Source: Phragmites australis (Eukaryota > Streptophyta > Magnoliopsida > Poales > Poaceae). From it: 64,000 bases of DNA. Where the stretch lies: assembly GCF_958298935.1 (NCBI RefSeq), contig NC_084932.1, positions 7,543,501 through 7,607,500 of the forward strand, given 5' to 3'. Under the pieces are notes generated by a model, which saw only the letters and a list, made by a program, of their open reading frames with translations, ran no database searches and was not told where the DNA came from. Positions 23,830-35,229 of this stretch are shown piece after piece (positions within the stretch are counted from its first letter, which is position 1; each line of letters starts with the position of its first letter). Made by a program: the position numbers and the translations under genes.

Positions 23830-24354
23830 AAACACTACTATAGAAACCCTCATATATGCCACCCCATCATTATCAGATCATTAAAAACCAGCAATGATAC
23901 AACTATCACTACCGGTTCATAAAAAAATTAGTATCATTGTCGATTTTAGAAAAGAACCAGTATTAGTGCTGGTTTTTAATACCAACCGGCAGTGATTCCT
24001 TGACCAGACCCGGAATTTCAATTCGATCAAATTTGAGCTCACTCTCACGTCTGCTTAGGCTCGGGTCAGCCAATATTTTCTAAGAGCCCCATCTCTGCTC
24101 CACCCCCTCCACTCTCTCTCTCCACCTTATCTCTTCCCATTCCCTCCCTCTCTCAGATTGGATTGAGATCTAATGTGGCTAGCCGCCACCGTCCTCTGCC
24201 TTCTCCTCATCTCTCTTCCTCATCCCTAGGCGAAGAGGGAGGAGATGAGGCGGAGATGGGGTTGGACGGACAGAATAGCTCGCTGTAATGCTCACCGACG
24301 TGCCGCTCAGTGAGATCCACTGACGTGTCGCTCGCCGGTGGGTTCCCTTCTGTA

Positions 24355-24900
24355 GTCCTCAATGTGGCCCTCCGCGAGCTCGCTCACCTCAGCGCGCTCC
24401 ATGACAGGTCCGACCACGCCTTTGTCCTCTACGGCGCGCACCTCGGCCTCCAAGGCGCTGACCACCTGCATTGGCAGAGCTAGGAGGAGCACCGCACCGA
24501 TGCCCTCAACCATGCCGACTTCCCTCATGGGTCACCAGACTGGGAAGCATGGATGTCGACGGCCTTGTAGCTCGCACCTCACACCACCGTCAGCGCCACC
24601 ATGGCGCTCATCGCCCTGTGCCAGATAAGCTACGTGGTTGATAAGGAGTTTAGTGAGGTCTTAGAGGTCCTAAACCCCTAAGCACGTGGTCCGGCACCGC
24701 TTCCACTGTAGCACCGTGACTCCAACGCAGCACAGTAGCTCCTCGACTTCTCTGACGCCTGGGTAGGAGTCAGCGATGCCTCCGACGCGGAGCTCATCGC
24801 TGACCACATGCTCTGGGCAGCTCTAGAGCCCAGCAGCAGGGGCTAGAGCACGGGCACGGCGCCGGCTTCCTCTCCGGTGGAGACGACGCCCGATGGCAGT
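24355..24900 (+). pseudogene. GC-rich captured gene fragment inside the CACTA element
   Basis: The plus-strand frame starting at 24355 reads VLNVALRELAHLSALHDRSD, then AFVLYGAHLGLQGADHLHWQS. After a stop, it continues with similar coding character through MALIALCQISYVVDKEF and LIADHMLWAALEPSSRG. Several in-frame stops (for example near 24570, 24679 and 24710) show it is not functional. I do not recognise the source family. The base composition (high GC, third-position G/C) contrasts with the AT-rich element around it, as for transduplicated host exons in CACTA elements. A minus-strand open frame at 24307-24528 is its shadow. Confidence 0.5.
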
Positions 24901-24940
24901 GGCGGCAGGAGCATCGTATTGGCTTAGAATTGAGCCAAAT

Positions 24941-27900
24941 TGTTAGGAACCGTCCAAATAATATTCTAATTAATCACCAGGAGGATCATTATTCATAATC
25001 ACAACCTCGATGATTAACCAGAATATCATCCTGGTAGTCCCAGCACGTGTTTTGTGCCTAAGATCGAAACACGTGCCTTCCAACGTTTAGCATCACAACA
25101 TAGCTTAAGAAAGACCAGACAATTAAAGTTATATTACAAGTTCTTAAGCATGCAACCATTTCCAACAATTTACAGCAAAAGGTAATAACATCTGTGCAGC
25201 GGAAACATAAACCTATACAACAAAAGAGAGTGGAGCCACATGCCCTTAGGCTCTACCTCAAAAGCACGACCTCCGAGGATAGGATGCACTACTCTTGCCC
25301 GCCACCCTGATCGGCAGACACGAAGTAGCCAAACACCAGCTGAGTACGAAGGTACTCACAAGACTTAAACCATAGAGAGCACATATATATAGCTCGACTC
25401 CAAGGATTATGCATTGAGCCATTAGCAAGGAAAAACCACATGGTTAAGTTAAACATAAACGGTAAGCAACCTGGACACATATATGCGAGCAACTAACTTA
25501 ACCAACAACAACATAACTCTACCCTGCCATAACCAACTGAACATAAATAACTGGAACCATTATGAACATACATGTAACAAAGACCAACTCAACCATCTGG
25601 AACCATAAGAACATATGAGTAACAAAGACCAACTCAACCATCTCCCACATATACAACCATCAACCACAAGCGAAAACTCTACGACTGATGCAGATGGACA
25701 GAAGCATGCTCATGACCGAGAGCGCGGTATTTTAAAATATTTTTACACCCTGCAGGGGGATATTCCTGGACCCACACGACACGAGGATCATACAGCTTGT
25801 GCCACCCGCTAAAGTGCACACAAGGGGGTACTTGTGTCAACCTTTCCCAATAAGCTCCAATCATTTGAAACATGCATCGCTCGGCGTGACGGTACTAGAA
25901 CTACTCCCAGAGCAAACTAGTACCACTACAAGCCCGCCCGCTCATACCGTCGATGTTCAGGCCCCAAATGACCACAGCTACAAAGGTATTCGTCTCGCCT
26001 TACCATTAGATCAGCATGTGGTGAGTACGGTACGTGCTAAAGCCGACTACACCGACGATCGGTGCTTAAACAACGCAAGCGGTCTACGGAGTCCGGTTTC
26101 CTCTTCCGACCTACCTAGGGGAACCCCACATCCGGGCAGGATAAACACCTCCTAGCACCGCTCACGTCTCGTCTCATACTCACCACTCATACAACCATCA
26201 TCAACCCATATCCAATATTGTGATCATTACAAAAGTAAATAACGTCTATGCTCGTGAACAATAAAACAATTCACCGCTCAACTTCTACCGAATGACCTAT
26301 GCATTGGTACGTATTTCAATTTAACTTGTAATCTAGACACCACCAACATACTCAAGGCGACAAGAAAAAGAGGAACAACAATTCAAGGTAGAAGTAATAC
26401 ATTCAACATAGGATCTACCCATTTGTACCCGATCTTGACTTGACACATACAAACATACATAAGCATAGTTCATAAATTTTAAACTTCATTCAATTGAACA
26501 AATGTGCAATATGCTTAGTTGCTTGCCTTGCTGCTCAGGTGACCGCCTATAATTACCCACGTAACACTCGCAGAAATCCAGAAGATTAGAGTCATCTTCA
26601 ACCACGATCGTATCATGCTCCGGCTCCTTGTTCACTAAAGAAAAGCGCATGCAATGATGAAAATGAGTGAAATGCAATAATGCATGCTACAATATGCATA
26701 TGATGAATTTTCATAAAATATGCCATATAAAGCATAAAAACATTTTTCTTAGTTAGAACAAGTCATAAGAAGACTAGCAAAATTGGTTTCGCTAATTTTG
26801 AACTTGTAAGGAATTAATGGTGAATTAATGAAGCCTCAAACTAATTAATTAATCCTAGAAATTTAATTAACTATTTAATGGTTGAGGACATTTTTAATAA
26901 TTTTCTCGGATGAAACCAACAAAATTGGTTCATAATTTTTGGAGCTCGGATGAATTAACTATGAATTTTACAAACTATCAGCATAAAAGGAAAAAGTCTG
27001 ATGAACAGTAAATCCAGATTATCCAGGTTGGGCCGGACACTCCGGGTTCCGGAGTCTCCAGGTGAAACCGACGGGTGGGGTCCTCTGTCATCTTCGGTTG
27101 GGACCGCCCGGATCCTCTGGGTTGCGACTCGAATACTCCGGGTTAGGACAGCTGTTTTGAGGGCAAAAATTGGCCGGTTTGATTTGGGAGCCTCTCCAAG
27201 CCAAAGGAGAATATGTTTGGGAGAGTTTATAGAGTCTAAAACACCCTCATCAACCTAGCAACTCAACTCCTAACTCAATTTTATCAAAATTCCTCAAATT
27301 GCTCCAAAACCTCAAAAACTCAAGAACTCCACTCTAACTCGAAATCGACCAACTAAACTTGAATTCACGCCATGGGAAGCCTAAGAGACTTACCCAAGAT
27401 GATTATGGAGTTGGGTGACCGTCGGGTGATGAAGGAAATAGAGGAAATCGCTCAGAAGACGAAAAAATCCGGTGTTCCTCACATTTCAACCCTAAACACC
27501 AAAAGACACCAAAATCGGCTTGAATCCTTCGAGAGAAGGAAAATAGATTGGATGGATGGAAAGCTTGCGAGCTAGTGATCGTGTGGATACCACATACTCA
27601 CCTCGAATCTTCTCCTAGGAGGCGGATTTGAGGGAGAAGGAGAGGAGCTTGAGAGAGAGAGGAAGAGGGAGCTCCCCTATTGTGCTGCTTGGGTGGGGCA
27701 CGGGAGGAGTGAGGAGGAGAGAGAGAGAGCAGGTGGGGACTACCTCAAGGGAGTGAGTGAGGGGTGGTTGGCCCACATGTGGGCCCCACGTGCTAGAGAA
27801 ATGAGGTATTTTCAATGTGATTTCTATTCTTTCTCTCCCAAATTTCTTTCTGTTATCCAAATGATTTTAAATGAATTGTTTTATAGTTACAAAACAAAAG

Positions 27901-27975
27901 CACACAAAATTAAATATAATGCTTAAGAAGCATATTTATGCTTAATTATGTAATTACGGATTTTGGGACGTGACA
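24941..27975 (-). mobile_element. 3,035-bp solo LTR, gypsy-type
   Basis: On the minus strand it runs from TGTCACGTCCCAAAATCC (27975) to CGGTTCCTAACA (24941), i.e. TG...CA. A perfect CAAAT duplication flanks it (24936-24940 and 27976-27980). There is no second LTR, primer site or pol domain, so it is a solo LTR left by recombination. It sits inside the CACTA element. The LTR at 61313-64000 shares landmarks in the same order: TGTCACG start, TACTGTTCAT, the GCAGCAAGGCAAGCA block and GGGTAGA(T/A)CCTATG. Open frames within (25799-26155, 27001-27258 and others) are therefore not genes. Assignment to Ty3/gypsy rests on LTR size and general likeness. Confidence 0.8.
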
Positions 27976-28135
27976 CAAATCATTTTTTATTTTCTGGAAG
28001 GGGCAACACTACCGGCTTGGGAACTGGCAGCGTAGTCCTCCAACTATCACTGCCAGTTACCCACTATCAGCTCCAAAACCGACAGTGAAGATGGTTTTGG
28101 TGCCAGCAGTGAAGCATATTTCTGTAGTAGTTAAA

Positions 28136-29236
28136 GTTGCTAATCTTTAGTGTATTAAAGTAAAGCATTGTATAAGTCTCAACTAACATGTAGTAACATT
28201 GGGCACCGAGGTGCCGTAGAGTCATATCATAGTGGTAAATTAGATAGTAACATGAATTTCTACTATTTGAATACGCATAGAAAATAAATATTATACTTGA
28301 TACATAGAAAAAATGCATGTAATTGAAAACATACTTTCAAAATTAAAACATATTTAAACATGTGGATTACGGTGTGTTTAAATCCATAAAACATTAATAT
28401 TGTAATTCCCAGGAGCTCATTTGCAATTTAACATCCAAAATGACCTTTTTCTTAATTTCCAAGCATTTATATGTAAATTTCCAAAAACTAGGGGCTTTAT
28501 TGCAAATATGTCATCTGGATTGGACTCCTACCCCCATGTAGATCCTTATTGGGCTAACTAGACCCACTTCGGCCTAGCAAGGCCCATGTGGGGGCTAAAG
28601 CAAAGAATAGAGGAGTGGCCCACCATGGCCTGCCAGGGGGTGACTGACCCAACCTGCTAGGGTTTCCCAAACTCTAGTTGCTAGCTCGGTGACGGTGGCT
28701 TCAGGGCATAACGGTGTGCCCACCTGCATGTGCTTGGTAGGAGAAATCAGGGCTCACCAGGTAGGCAGAGCCTAACAGTGGCAACATCCAATCAGCACCC
28801 TCGGCTGCGCCTAATGGTGGAGGCACGAGGCACAAATCAGCACGCCCCGGCCTCGGCATTGCTTGGAGGCAGTCACGCGAGGCACAATGGGGCTAGACCA
28901 ACCTCGGTCTCCTTCAGCGACAGAAATGGAGCGATGTCGGCGCAACCAAGATCGTCCATCTGATTGCCGCCAAGGTGGCTTAGGGATGGAGGTTCAGCGT
29001 GCTGGTGCTCGCATGCTCACATGTTCCACCATGGTGGGCACGGTGCGCGATGGTGCAGCGCTGCCTGCCCACCTATCAGCTGTCAATTCGTCCCGCCAAG
29101 GTGGGTGCGGCGTGCCAGCATGGTAGCCTGGCCCTGCACGTCGTGCCCTAGGGCACATGCGGCGATGGTGCTCGGCCCACCAACCCATTTATCTCACCGG
29201 AGGCGAGACTATGACGACGCAACACAATGGCCTCTA
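28136..29236. other. AT-rich then GC-rich stretch, probably inside the copia-like element
   Basis: 28136-28640 is AT-rich without features. 28640-29236 is GC-rich and resumes after the solo LTR at 30901-31310. On the minus strand it could be the gag leader region of the copia-like element. No motif supports a particular protein. Confidence 0.3.
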
Positions 29237-30900
29237 TGTTGGGGAATAGGTAGATTACGATAGCACAAAACAAAATTTCTACTAATTTCAACCAAGAAAC
29301 CATACAAGTAGGGGATCATGAATCGTTACGACTAGACAGATAGCATAGTGGAAGAAGAATTGGAGGAGACCAATCCAATGTCGTCCGTGTTGATGTAGAG
29401 TAAGTAGTTGAACTCGGCAGGGCGATCGTCTCTTCCATGCGATCTTCTTCTTAAGTCGATGTAGACGATCGACTTCCTAGTCGGGTGTATTCTAACTTCC
29501 ATGTCGGGAGTGATCGTCTGACTTCCGAGTTTAACATGATCGGGAGTCCAATCAGATGTAGTTTTGAGTTCCAGCCACCAAGCTTCATATTATAGCAGTG
29601 TCTCTACGGTATCCACATGTCCTAGGGTGGAACACCGTGCGCTGATTTGCTAGCATCGTACGCGACTAGGGTTTTTAAGAGGTTAGGTAGAGAGGCGTGG
29701 CTAGGGTTTGGAGTGACTGAACCATGTTTGCCATCTCCAGCGCCTCCCCTTATATAGAGTTCACTAATGAGCTTCCATGTTGGTGGCATATTAAGACTCT
29801 AATCCCTCATGGATTACAATCCAATCAAACCCACTAACGGATCCAATTCGTATATGTTATTCCAACCTATTAAGTGTGTGACCCGTTAGGTTTATGTATA
29901 AACGACACAACTCTGAAACCCTTTTTCTGAACTGAAATCAACAGCAGTTCCTAACAGGGTGTATTGACTCCCAAGTATACATAAAGATTATATCTGCTGA
30001 ACCTTGATATACATATGCACTGATCCTTTTGCCTCACGATATAAGTCAAGCTCAAGGTGAGACACATGCCATGCTTATGCCACCATTCACTCAATTTTGT
30101 AGTGGATTACTAGACTTATGATTAACTCTTTAATCATATTGGCATGATTATGTACTTTTTAATCTAACCACATTGAGAGATCTAGAGATATCTCTCCTGT
30201 TATATAGGAGGGGCAAATTATATCTTAATCGCTCACACTCTAAGATATGTTTATGGCAAACCCAAAATCTACCTTTATAATTACCCATTTACTGGGCAGC
30301 ATTTGGCAGCTCCAAAGTGTACCATTACACATTATGGGAATCAATGTCGATATTAGGTCTAAGGATCCTACAGGTACATCATTTGAGATTACTACTGATG
30401 ACATATCATATAACAATTCCAGCAGTATATCAAGGTGAGTTTATCCAATACTATGTTCTCTAATATGTGTCCATATTATTAATTTGATATCTCTATATCC
30501 ATGATCCGTGAAACATGATCATCAATCAATGCATGTGCTAGTATATGAATCATTATTGTCCCATACAATAATATAAGACTAGGGATCATTTAGAATAACA
30601 TCACAATAAAATAAAGAGCGTCACAAATAAGTCACATACTTGCTAATCAATGTAAATGATAATTATTCAAGTGCATGTGCTAGTATATGAATCATTATTG
30701 TCCCATACAATAATATAAGACTAGGGATCATTTAGAATAACATCACAATAAAACAAAGAGTGTCACAAATAAGTTACATACTTGCTAATCAATATAAATG
30801 ATAATTATTCAAGGAACTGAATAACACATTATTCAAAAGTACATAAACATAGATATGATACAACCATCTCTATGATTACCTCTAGAGCATATCACCAACA
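29237..30900 (+). mobile_element. Solo LTR, Ty1/copia (Angela/BARE-like)
   Basis: 1,664 bp from TGTTGGGGAATAGG to AGCATATCACCAACA. The end with CCTCTAGAGCATAT...CCAACA and the length of about 1.7 kb resemble Angela/BARE LTRs (family knowledge). The flanks are CTCTA (29232-29236) and CTCTC (30901-30905), a duplication with one mismatch. There is no coding region. It contains a 142-bp tandem duplication. Confidence 0.65.
30530..30813 (+). repeat. 142-bp tandem duplication inside the solo LTR
   Basis: Copies at 30530-30671 and 30672-30813, both starting TGCATGTGCTAGTATATG and ending AATTATTCAAG, differ by only a few substitutions (for example GCG/GTG and CAATGT/CAATAT). The copies abut exactly, so this is a local duplication and not two insertions. 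Confidence 0.9.
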
Positions 30901-31384
30901 CTCTCCTCTCATGCCCGCATCCGTTTAGTTGGTCACAATGGCGGAATGAGGCCTTGCCCACCTAGAGGCATTAGCGGCAGCTAGACCCATTGGCATCGCT
31001 ACCTATCCGAAGGTATGGTCAGTGGCGCGACCGACCGTCGATGTGCCTGGATTCAATCTAGGGCGTGATCGATGGTGGTTGACGATGATACCCCGTGTAG
31101 TTATGTCGGCTAGGGGATGGCACGGCGAGGCGGCACACGGCTCGCCATCTAACGCACCAAGGCGCAAAGGTCGGTGACTTGCCTGGTGGCATGCGCTCGC
31201 TACGCCAAGGTGCAGGGCGATGCCTCCAGCCAGTACCATGCAAGCCTCACCATGACGAGGTTGCGACTGGGTGTCCTTAGGATGTGGAACAATCGATGTC
31301 ATTCGTCAGCCTAAAACTTTAATTAAAACAAAAATTAGTACATAGGAACGTAACTGATTAGTGAGCACTCTCATGCTGATAATG

Positions 31385-31655
31385 TGTTGTAATATTTACA
31401 TTGCCTCACACTAATCAAACAAAAATTTAAAGAAACAATACACAAAAGACATAAGGCAATCCACTTTATTGATAATTGTATGTACAACTTGGAAACCGTT
31501 TCTCTCCTTATATGGAGGAATGGTAAATTATTTTTACATGGATTAGCAATATATAACTAAAGCTCCTACCACTAATGGGTCAGAAGACTCATGCCTCCTA
31601 TATACTTAGTTCATTATTCACGCATGTAGCTCATTAGATAGCCTATATTATAGCA
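31385..31655 (-). repeat. Upstream LTR of the copia-like element
   Basis: 271 bp, TGCTATAATATAGGC...ATTACAACA on the minus strand. It is similar to the interrupted LTR near 17470-19005: both contain ATGAGCTACATG, the CTCCTTATATGGAGG-like block and TTATTGATAATT...ACACAAAAGACATAAG. It is followed by CATTATCAGCATGAG. Confidence 0.5.
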
Positions 31656-32600
31656 CAATCAAACTTGGGATAGCTAGCTGACTCAAATCAATCTCGATAA
31701 TCCTAGCGTTTTTGGAAGAAAAAAATTCTATGCAACGATGCTACAGATGCCTTCTCATGCAGTACTTCATAAATAGCTGTCATTTGTCCCCAACATGAAT
31801 CTTAAAGCGGAGGATATGATGCAAATGAAAAATTATCATACATACTCATTATTTAATATATATGACTAATATTTAATGAATTTCATATACTATTTTGAGA
31901 TCCACATTATAGACATGCAGTGACCATCCAAACGGTGTTGTCGGAGAAAGCATCTTCAACACCTTGCATAAAACAATTTTCCTTTTTAGGGGGGCCCTGT
32001 GACTTATGCATGCTATGAATCCGTCCAAGTCGGCCTGCGGGCAACGGACGCCACTGCAGGCGGCCAACGCGCGCGGGCCGCCTGCCGCGTCGTGTGTGCC
32101 GCCGTGGCACCCCATGCGCCGCGCGCGCGAAACCTTGGCCCCGGTCAGGTCACCATCTTGATCGATCGGTTCGTACGTTTACCATTTTTTTCTCGGCCGC
32201 CGCGTCGCGCCGCTTCCAGCGCCCCAACCAAGCGACGACCGGCCATGGTCACTGCATCAATCTAGGTCCTCGATCCTGCTGCTGTTCGCATCCCAAGCAT
32301 TCACATGGCACATGTGCCGACGGTCTCCTGCTGATCTCCTCCACGCCATCACGATCACATCGATCCCGATAGCACTAAGACAGTTCGTACACAGTGGCCA
32401 TGACACGCCGTGTATAGAAACCTCCTCATCACTGTCCTGGACGGGATCAAAGCAAGACCTTTTCTCTCGCGAGATTAATCAAACCGTGAAATGAATGCAT
32501 GCAGCTCTCGTGCTGTAGATAGATTCGTTCGTTGCATCATTTCATAGCTAGATACAGTGAACAGAAGAAAATGTAGTGGACAATCTAGCTGAGCATGCAT
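31656..32600. other. Unassigned stretch
   Basis: AT-rich up to 31980, then a GC-rich block (32020-32240) rich in GCG/CGC and ATCGATCG. No protein domain or repeat boundary is recognised. It may be a remnant host sequence between two TE clusters. Confidence 0.3.
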
Positions 32601-33020
32601 GAGTCAGACGGGACGATCCACGAGGAAGACAAAGGGCGGTCGAGGTGACGCGATGGGGAAGCCCAGATCAATTGCAACGTAATAAGAGCGAGAAATCTAG
32701 CAGCCTTCTGTGGACACCATTGCATGGAATTAGAACAAGACGGCCACTGGCGATTGATGTTGAATTGGTGATGGTGAGGCCATCCATCAGCTCCCGGTCG
32801 AGCAGACTCTCTAGAGTCCAGACGACGTACTCCAGACCACGCACTATTATTTGAGCCTTGATCACAAGATTTTGTGTTCTTTTTCCTCGATGAGTTGGCC
32901 CATGTACCTGGACCTGATATCACGCACCACGCCCTTTATTTGTTTCGGAAAATTACATGATGGTGAAGACAAGGACGAACCTGCCGGCCTATAGCAGCCG
33001 TTCCATAATACTCAGACTAT

Positions 33021-33312
33021 AGGTCTGTTTGTTTGACCTTCTGTTTTTTAGTTTTTTTAAAAGTTATGCTTTTGGTTTGTCTGAAAAGGTGTTTTTGAAA
33101 TAGACTGTTGGCTTCTACAATAAATTTTTGATTTTTCAGCACATAGTTTCTCAGAAAAGCATATTTCAGCGAGCTTCTCAGTTTTAGTTTATTTTTCTCA
33201 GAAGCAGGTTTCTAGCTTCTCCAGAAGCCACTTCTCCATAACCCCGTTTGTTCTGGTTTCTGTCTTCTGCCGGTAGCAGAAGCAGAAGCAGAAGCAGTAA
33301 ACAAACAGGGCC
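33021..33312. mobile_element. MITE (Tourist- or hAT-like), absent from copy B
   Basis: The inverted ends are AGGTCTGTTTGTTT and, in reverse complement, GGCCCTGTTTGTTTACTGC. The interior is rich in AGAAGC/GCTTCT motifs. Copy B reads straight through at the corresponding position (CCATAATGCAAAGACTTTTGG), so this is an insertion made in copy A. TAT flanks both sides, a possible 3-bp duplication. No coding capacity. Confidence 0.65.
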
Positions 33313-33396
33313 TATGTGCATACTTTTACGCTTAAGTTTGACGAACTGTTGCAAGAAGGCGGTTGTTTAAGTAGGTCGGGATACACTAGTATATAT

Positions 33397-35178
33397 TTAG
33401 AAAATCAAGTTGAAATGTAACTTGTTATGTGTATGGTAAGTCGTTGATAATGTTGGATTTAAGAAGATTTTGCTTAGCATGAGTTTGTTTGTGCGTGATC
33501 TTTTTTATAGCTAACAAAAGTTGAAAAATATTAGAGTTTGTATCGTTATCTCGGTGTAGGAAGCTTATACTCACCGGATAGTCTGTTGTGATGATTTTTA
33601 TCTCACCGGATAGTTTGGTGTGTGGCAGATGTGAGTAACAGAGCTTTTCAGTGCAGAGACAGAAAAATTCATTCACTAGAAGGTTTGGTGTGGGTGAGGG
33701 TGAGCACCGGACTAATTTTTTTCAGAGAGGAATGCAAACGGGATCCAGTGGACTTGTACTCACTAGATGGTACGGTGTTGCACTGGTGTGAATGTTGAAC
33801 CATCCGGTGTTTATATTTTTGTTACGTCTGATCTTTTTTAACTTGATTTTGATTTCTACTAACAGATGATGATGTTATATGGTTCTAGAGATGCATGTTT
33901 GCTGATCTTATGGTGTGCAGGTGATGGATGCAACTTGGCGGTCGATGGCGGGTGATCGGAGCTAAATTGAGTGCTTGGTGCCAGACGATCAAGGAGGCCG
34001 GACAGAGTTAAGGATGATCCTAGCGGTACACGTGGAGGTGAAGGAAGGCAAAAGATGAAAGTTGATGAAGGCGGCATGTTGGTAAAATCAAACGAAGGGG
34101 ATGCCGGTGCAAGTGACAAGGCGGCTCGAGGGATCGGAAGCTGGAGAGACTTGCTGGTGGTCAAGTTCACAAGACGGGGGACACGCGCCATCATCAGAGC
34201 GTTTTCTTTAGGTGGAAGCAAGTGTCAGCTAGTCACGCTTTGAGAAGCATACTAGGGTTTTGTAGTTTGGTATCAAAACAGTAGGAGGACTGGAGGTCTA
34301 TATGGCATCATCATGAAGCTTGCGTCAAGGCGAAGCCAAGTCTTGAAGGCGTCACGGTCATCCGATGGATGGAGAAAAAAATAGACCAAAAGTACCCTCA
34401 GTAGTAGGTAGAAGTGTACTACAAGAGTGAGGTATTTTGAGAACAACCAAGGAAATTTAGGGGTCAAGTTTTCTAGGCTATAAATAGAGATGTATGGCTG
34501 GTTGAGAAGTCTCCCACTTGAGCCATCCATATGATAGTCTTGTGCTAGGGTTTTAGAGGAGATGGAGAGAAGTGCTTAGCCTATGTAATATATGAGAGAT
34601 TTAAGTGATAAATCTTTGCAATCCGCCTAAAATTGGGCTAACCACTTTGAGTAATGAAGTTTAAGTTTTTGCGTATACTTAAATTCTCCTCCTTCTAGTT
34701 TCCTTCTATTCGTTTCGTTGTAAATTTGCAAGTTCTTGGTATTTTGTTATTGATTTTCATTTTTCTTTTTAAGCTGAAATTTCAACATCTTAAAAAGTTG
34801 TTTTTTTTATACTAGAGGCATATAATTCACAATCACATAATATGTGATGGGGTTTTGAATTTTCTTGCCTATAGACCATTATCTTGGAGAGTTTACTTGC
34901 CTAGTGATCTCATCTCTATTTCGTTCATCTTCAAAGTAACGAGCTTTTAGGCACAAAGACATATGGAATAATTTTGAATGGAACATATGATTCATATTCC
35001 ATCTGTGGAGTCATATTATCTTGGAACTTTCCATCTTGCTTTATCTCTCTGAGTATTTTGCGTCCGCTCAAGGTTTGAGGTGCGTTGGGTGATTAATAAA
35101 TAGTAGAAGGTTATCTATTTCGCAAGAAATTATTGAGGCGCCGATTCACCCCCTCTAGTGGTCACTTTCGGTCCTACA
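33397..35178 (+). repeat. 5' LTR of the copia element
   Basis: About 1.78 kb. It ends CACTTTCGGTCCTACA just before the priming site. It contains diverged CACCGGATAGTCTG-type palindromes (33570-33810), and blocks shared with 46302-47954 include TTGGTGCCAGA and TGATCCTAG(C/T)GGTACACGTG. The start is placed by alignment with the other LTR and is uncertain by a few bases. Confidence 0.8.
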
Positions 35179-35179
35179 A

Positions 35180-35195
35180 TTGGTATTAGAGCCAG
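35180..35195 (+). other. Primer binding site of the copia element
   Basis: TTGGTATTAGAGCCAG follows the 5' LTR and corresponds to the initiator tRNA-Met complement TGGTATCAGAGC with a C-to-T change. Confidence 0.75.
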
Positions 35196-35229
35196 TTTTA
35201 TCACTTGTTGATCTTAACCGGCTTTGTGA

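Larger units (their letters stand above)
23833..28132. mobile_element. Non-autonomous CACTA element with captured sequence
   Basis: The left end CACTACTATAGAAA and the right end (reverse complement AACTACTACAGAAA) form a CACTA-type terminal repeat with the first base altered on the right. AAA flanks both sides (23830-23832 and 28133-28135), a 3-bp duplication as expected. Subterminal repeats related to CACTGCCGGTT lie at both ends (23905-23995 and 28000-28110). The element is about 1.26 kb once the 3,035-bp solo LTR inside it is removed. Its middle is GC-rich gene-like sequence (24160-24920), with no transposase. Confidence 0.7.
17470..31655 (-). mobile_element. Old copia-like LTR retrotransposon, heavily nested
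   Basis: Two similar LTR-like segments in the same orientation bound the region: 31655-31385 (minus, starts TGCTATAATATAGGC, ends ATTACAACA) and 19005-17470 (starts TGTTATAATATAGACC, interrupted by a Helitron-like insertion). After the first LTR comes CATTATCAGCATGAG, a sequence typical just inside plant copia LTRs. Before the second, the minus strand reads a copia-type 3' leader with CCCCCTTGGTTGAG and ACTAGATTTTCGG. No domain is readable in the interior, which is AT-rich and mutated. Contained insertions: hAT-like 21267-22424, CACTA 23833-28132, solo LTR 29237-30900, Helitron-like 17601-18907. The exact outer end near 17470 and a target duplication were not found. Confidence 0.5.

Noticed and set aside
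32585..32923. Minus-strand frames of 65-112 aa in copy A
   Set aside because: Not preserved in copy B and no recognisable motif, so a conserved protein is unlikely.
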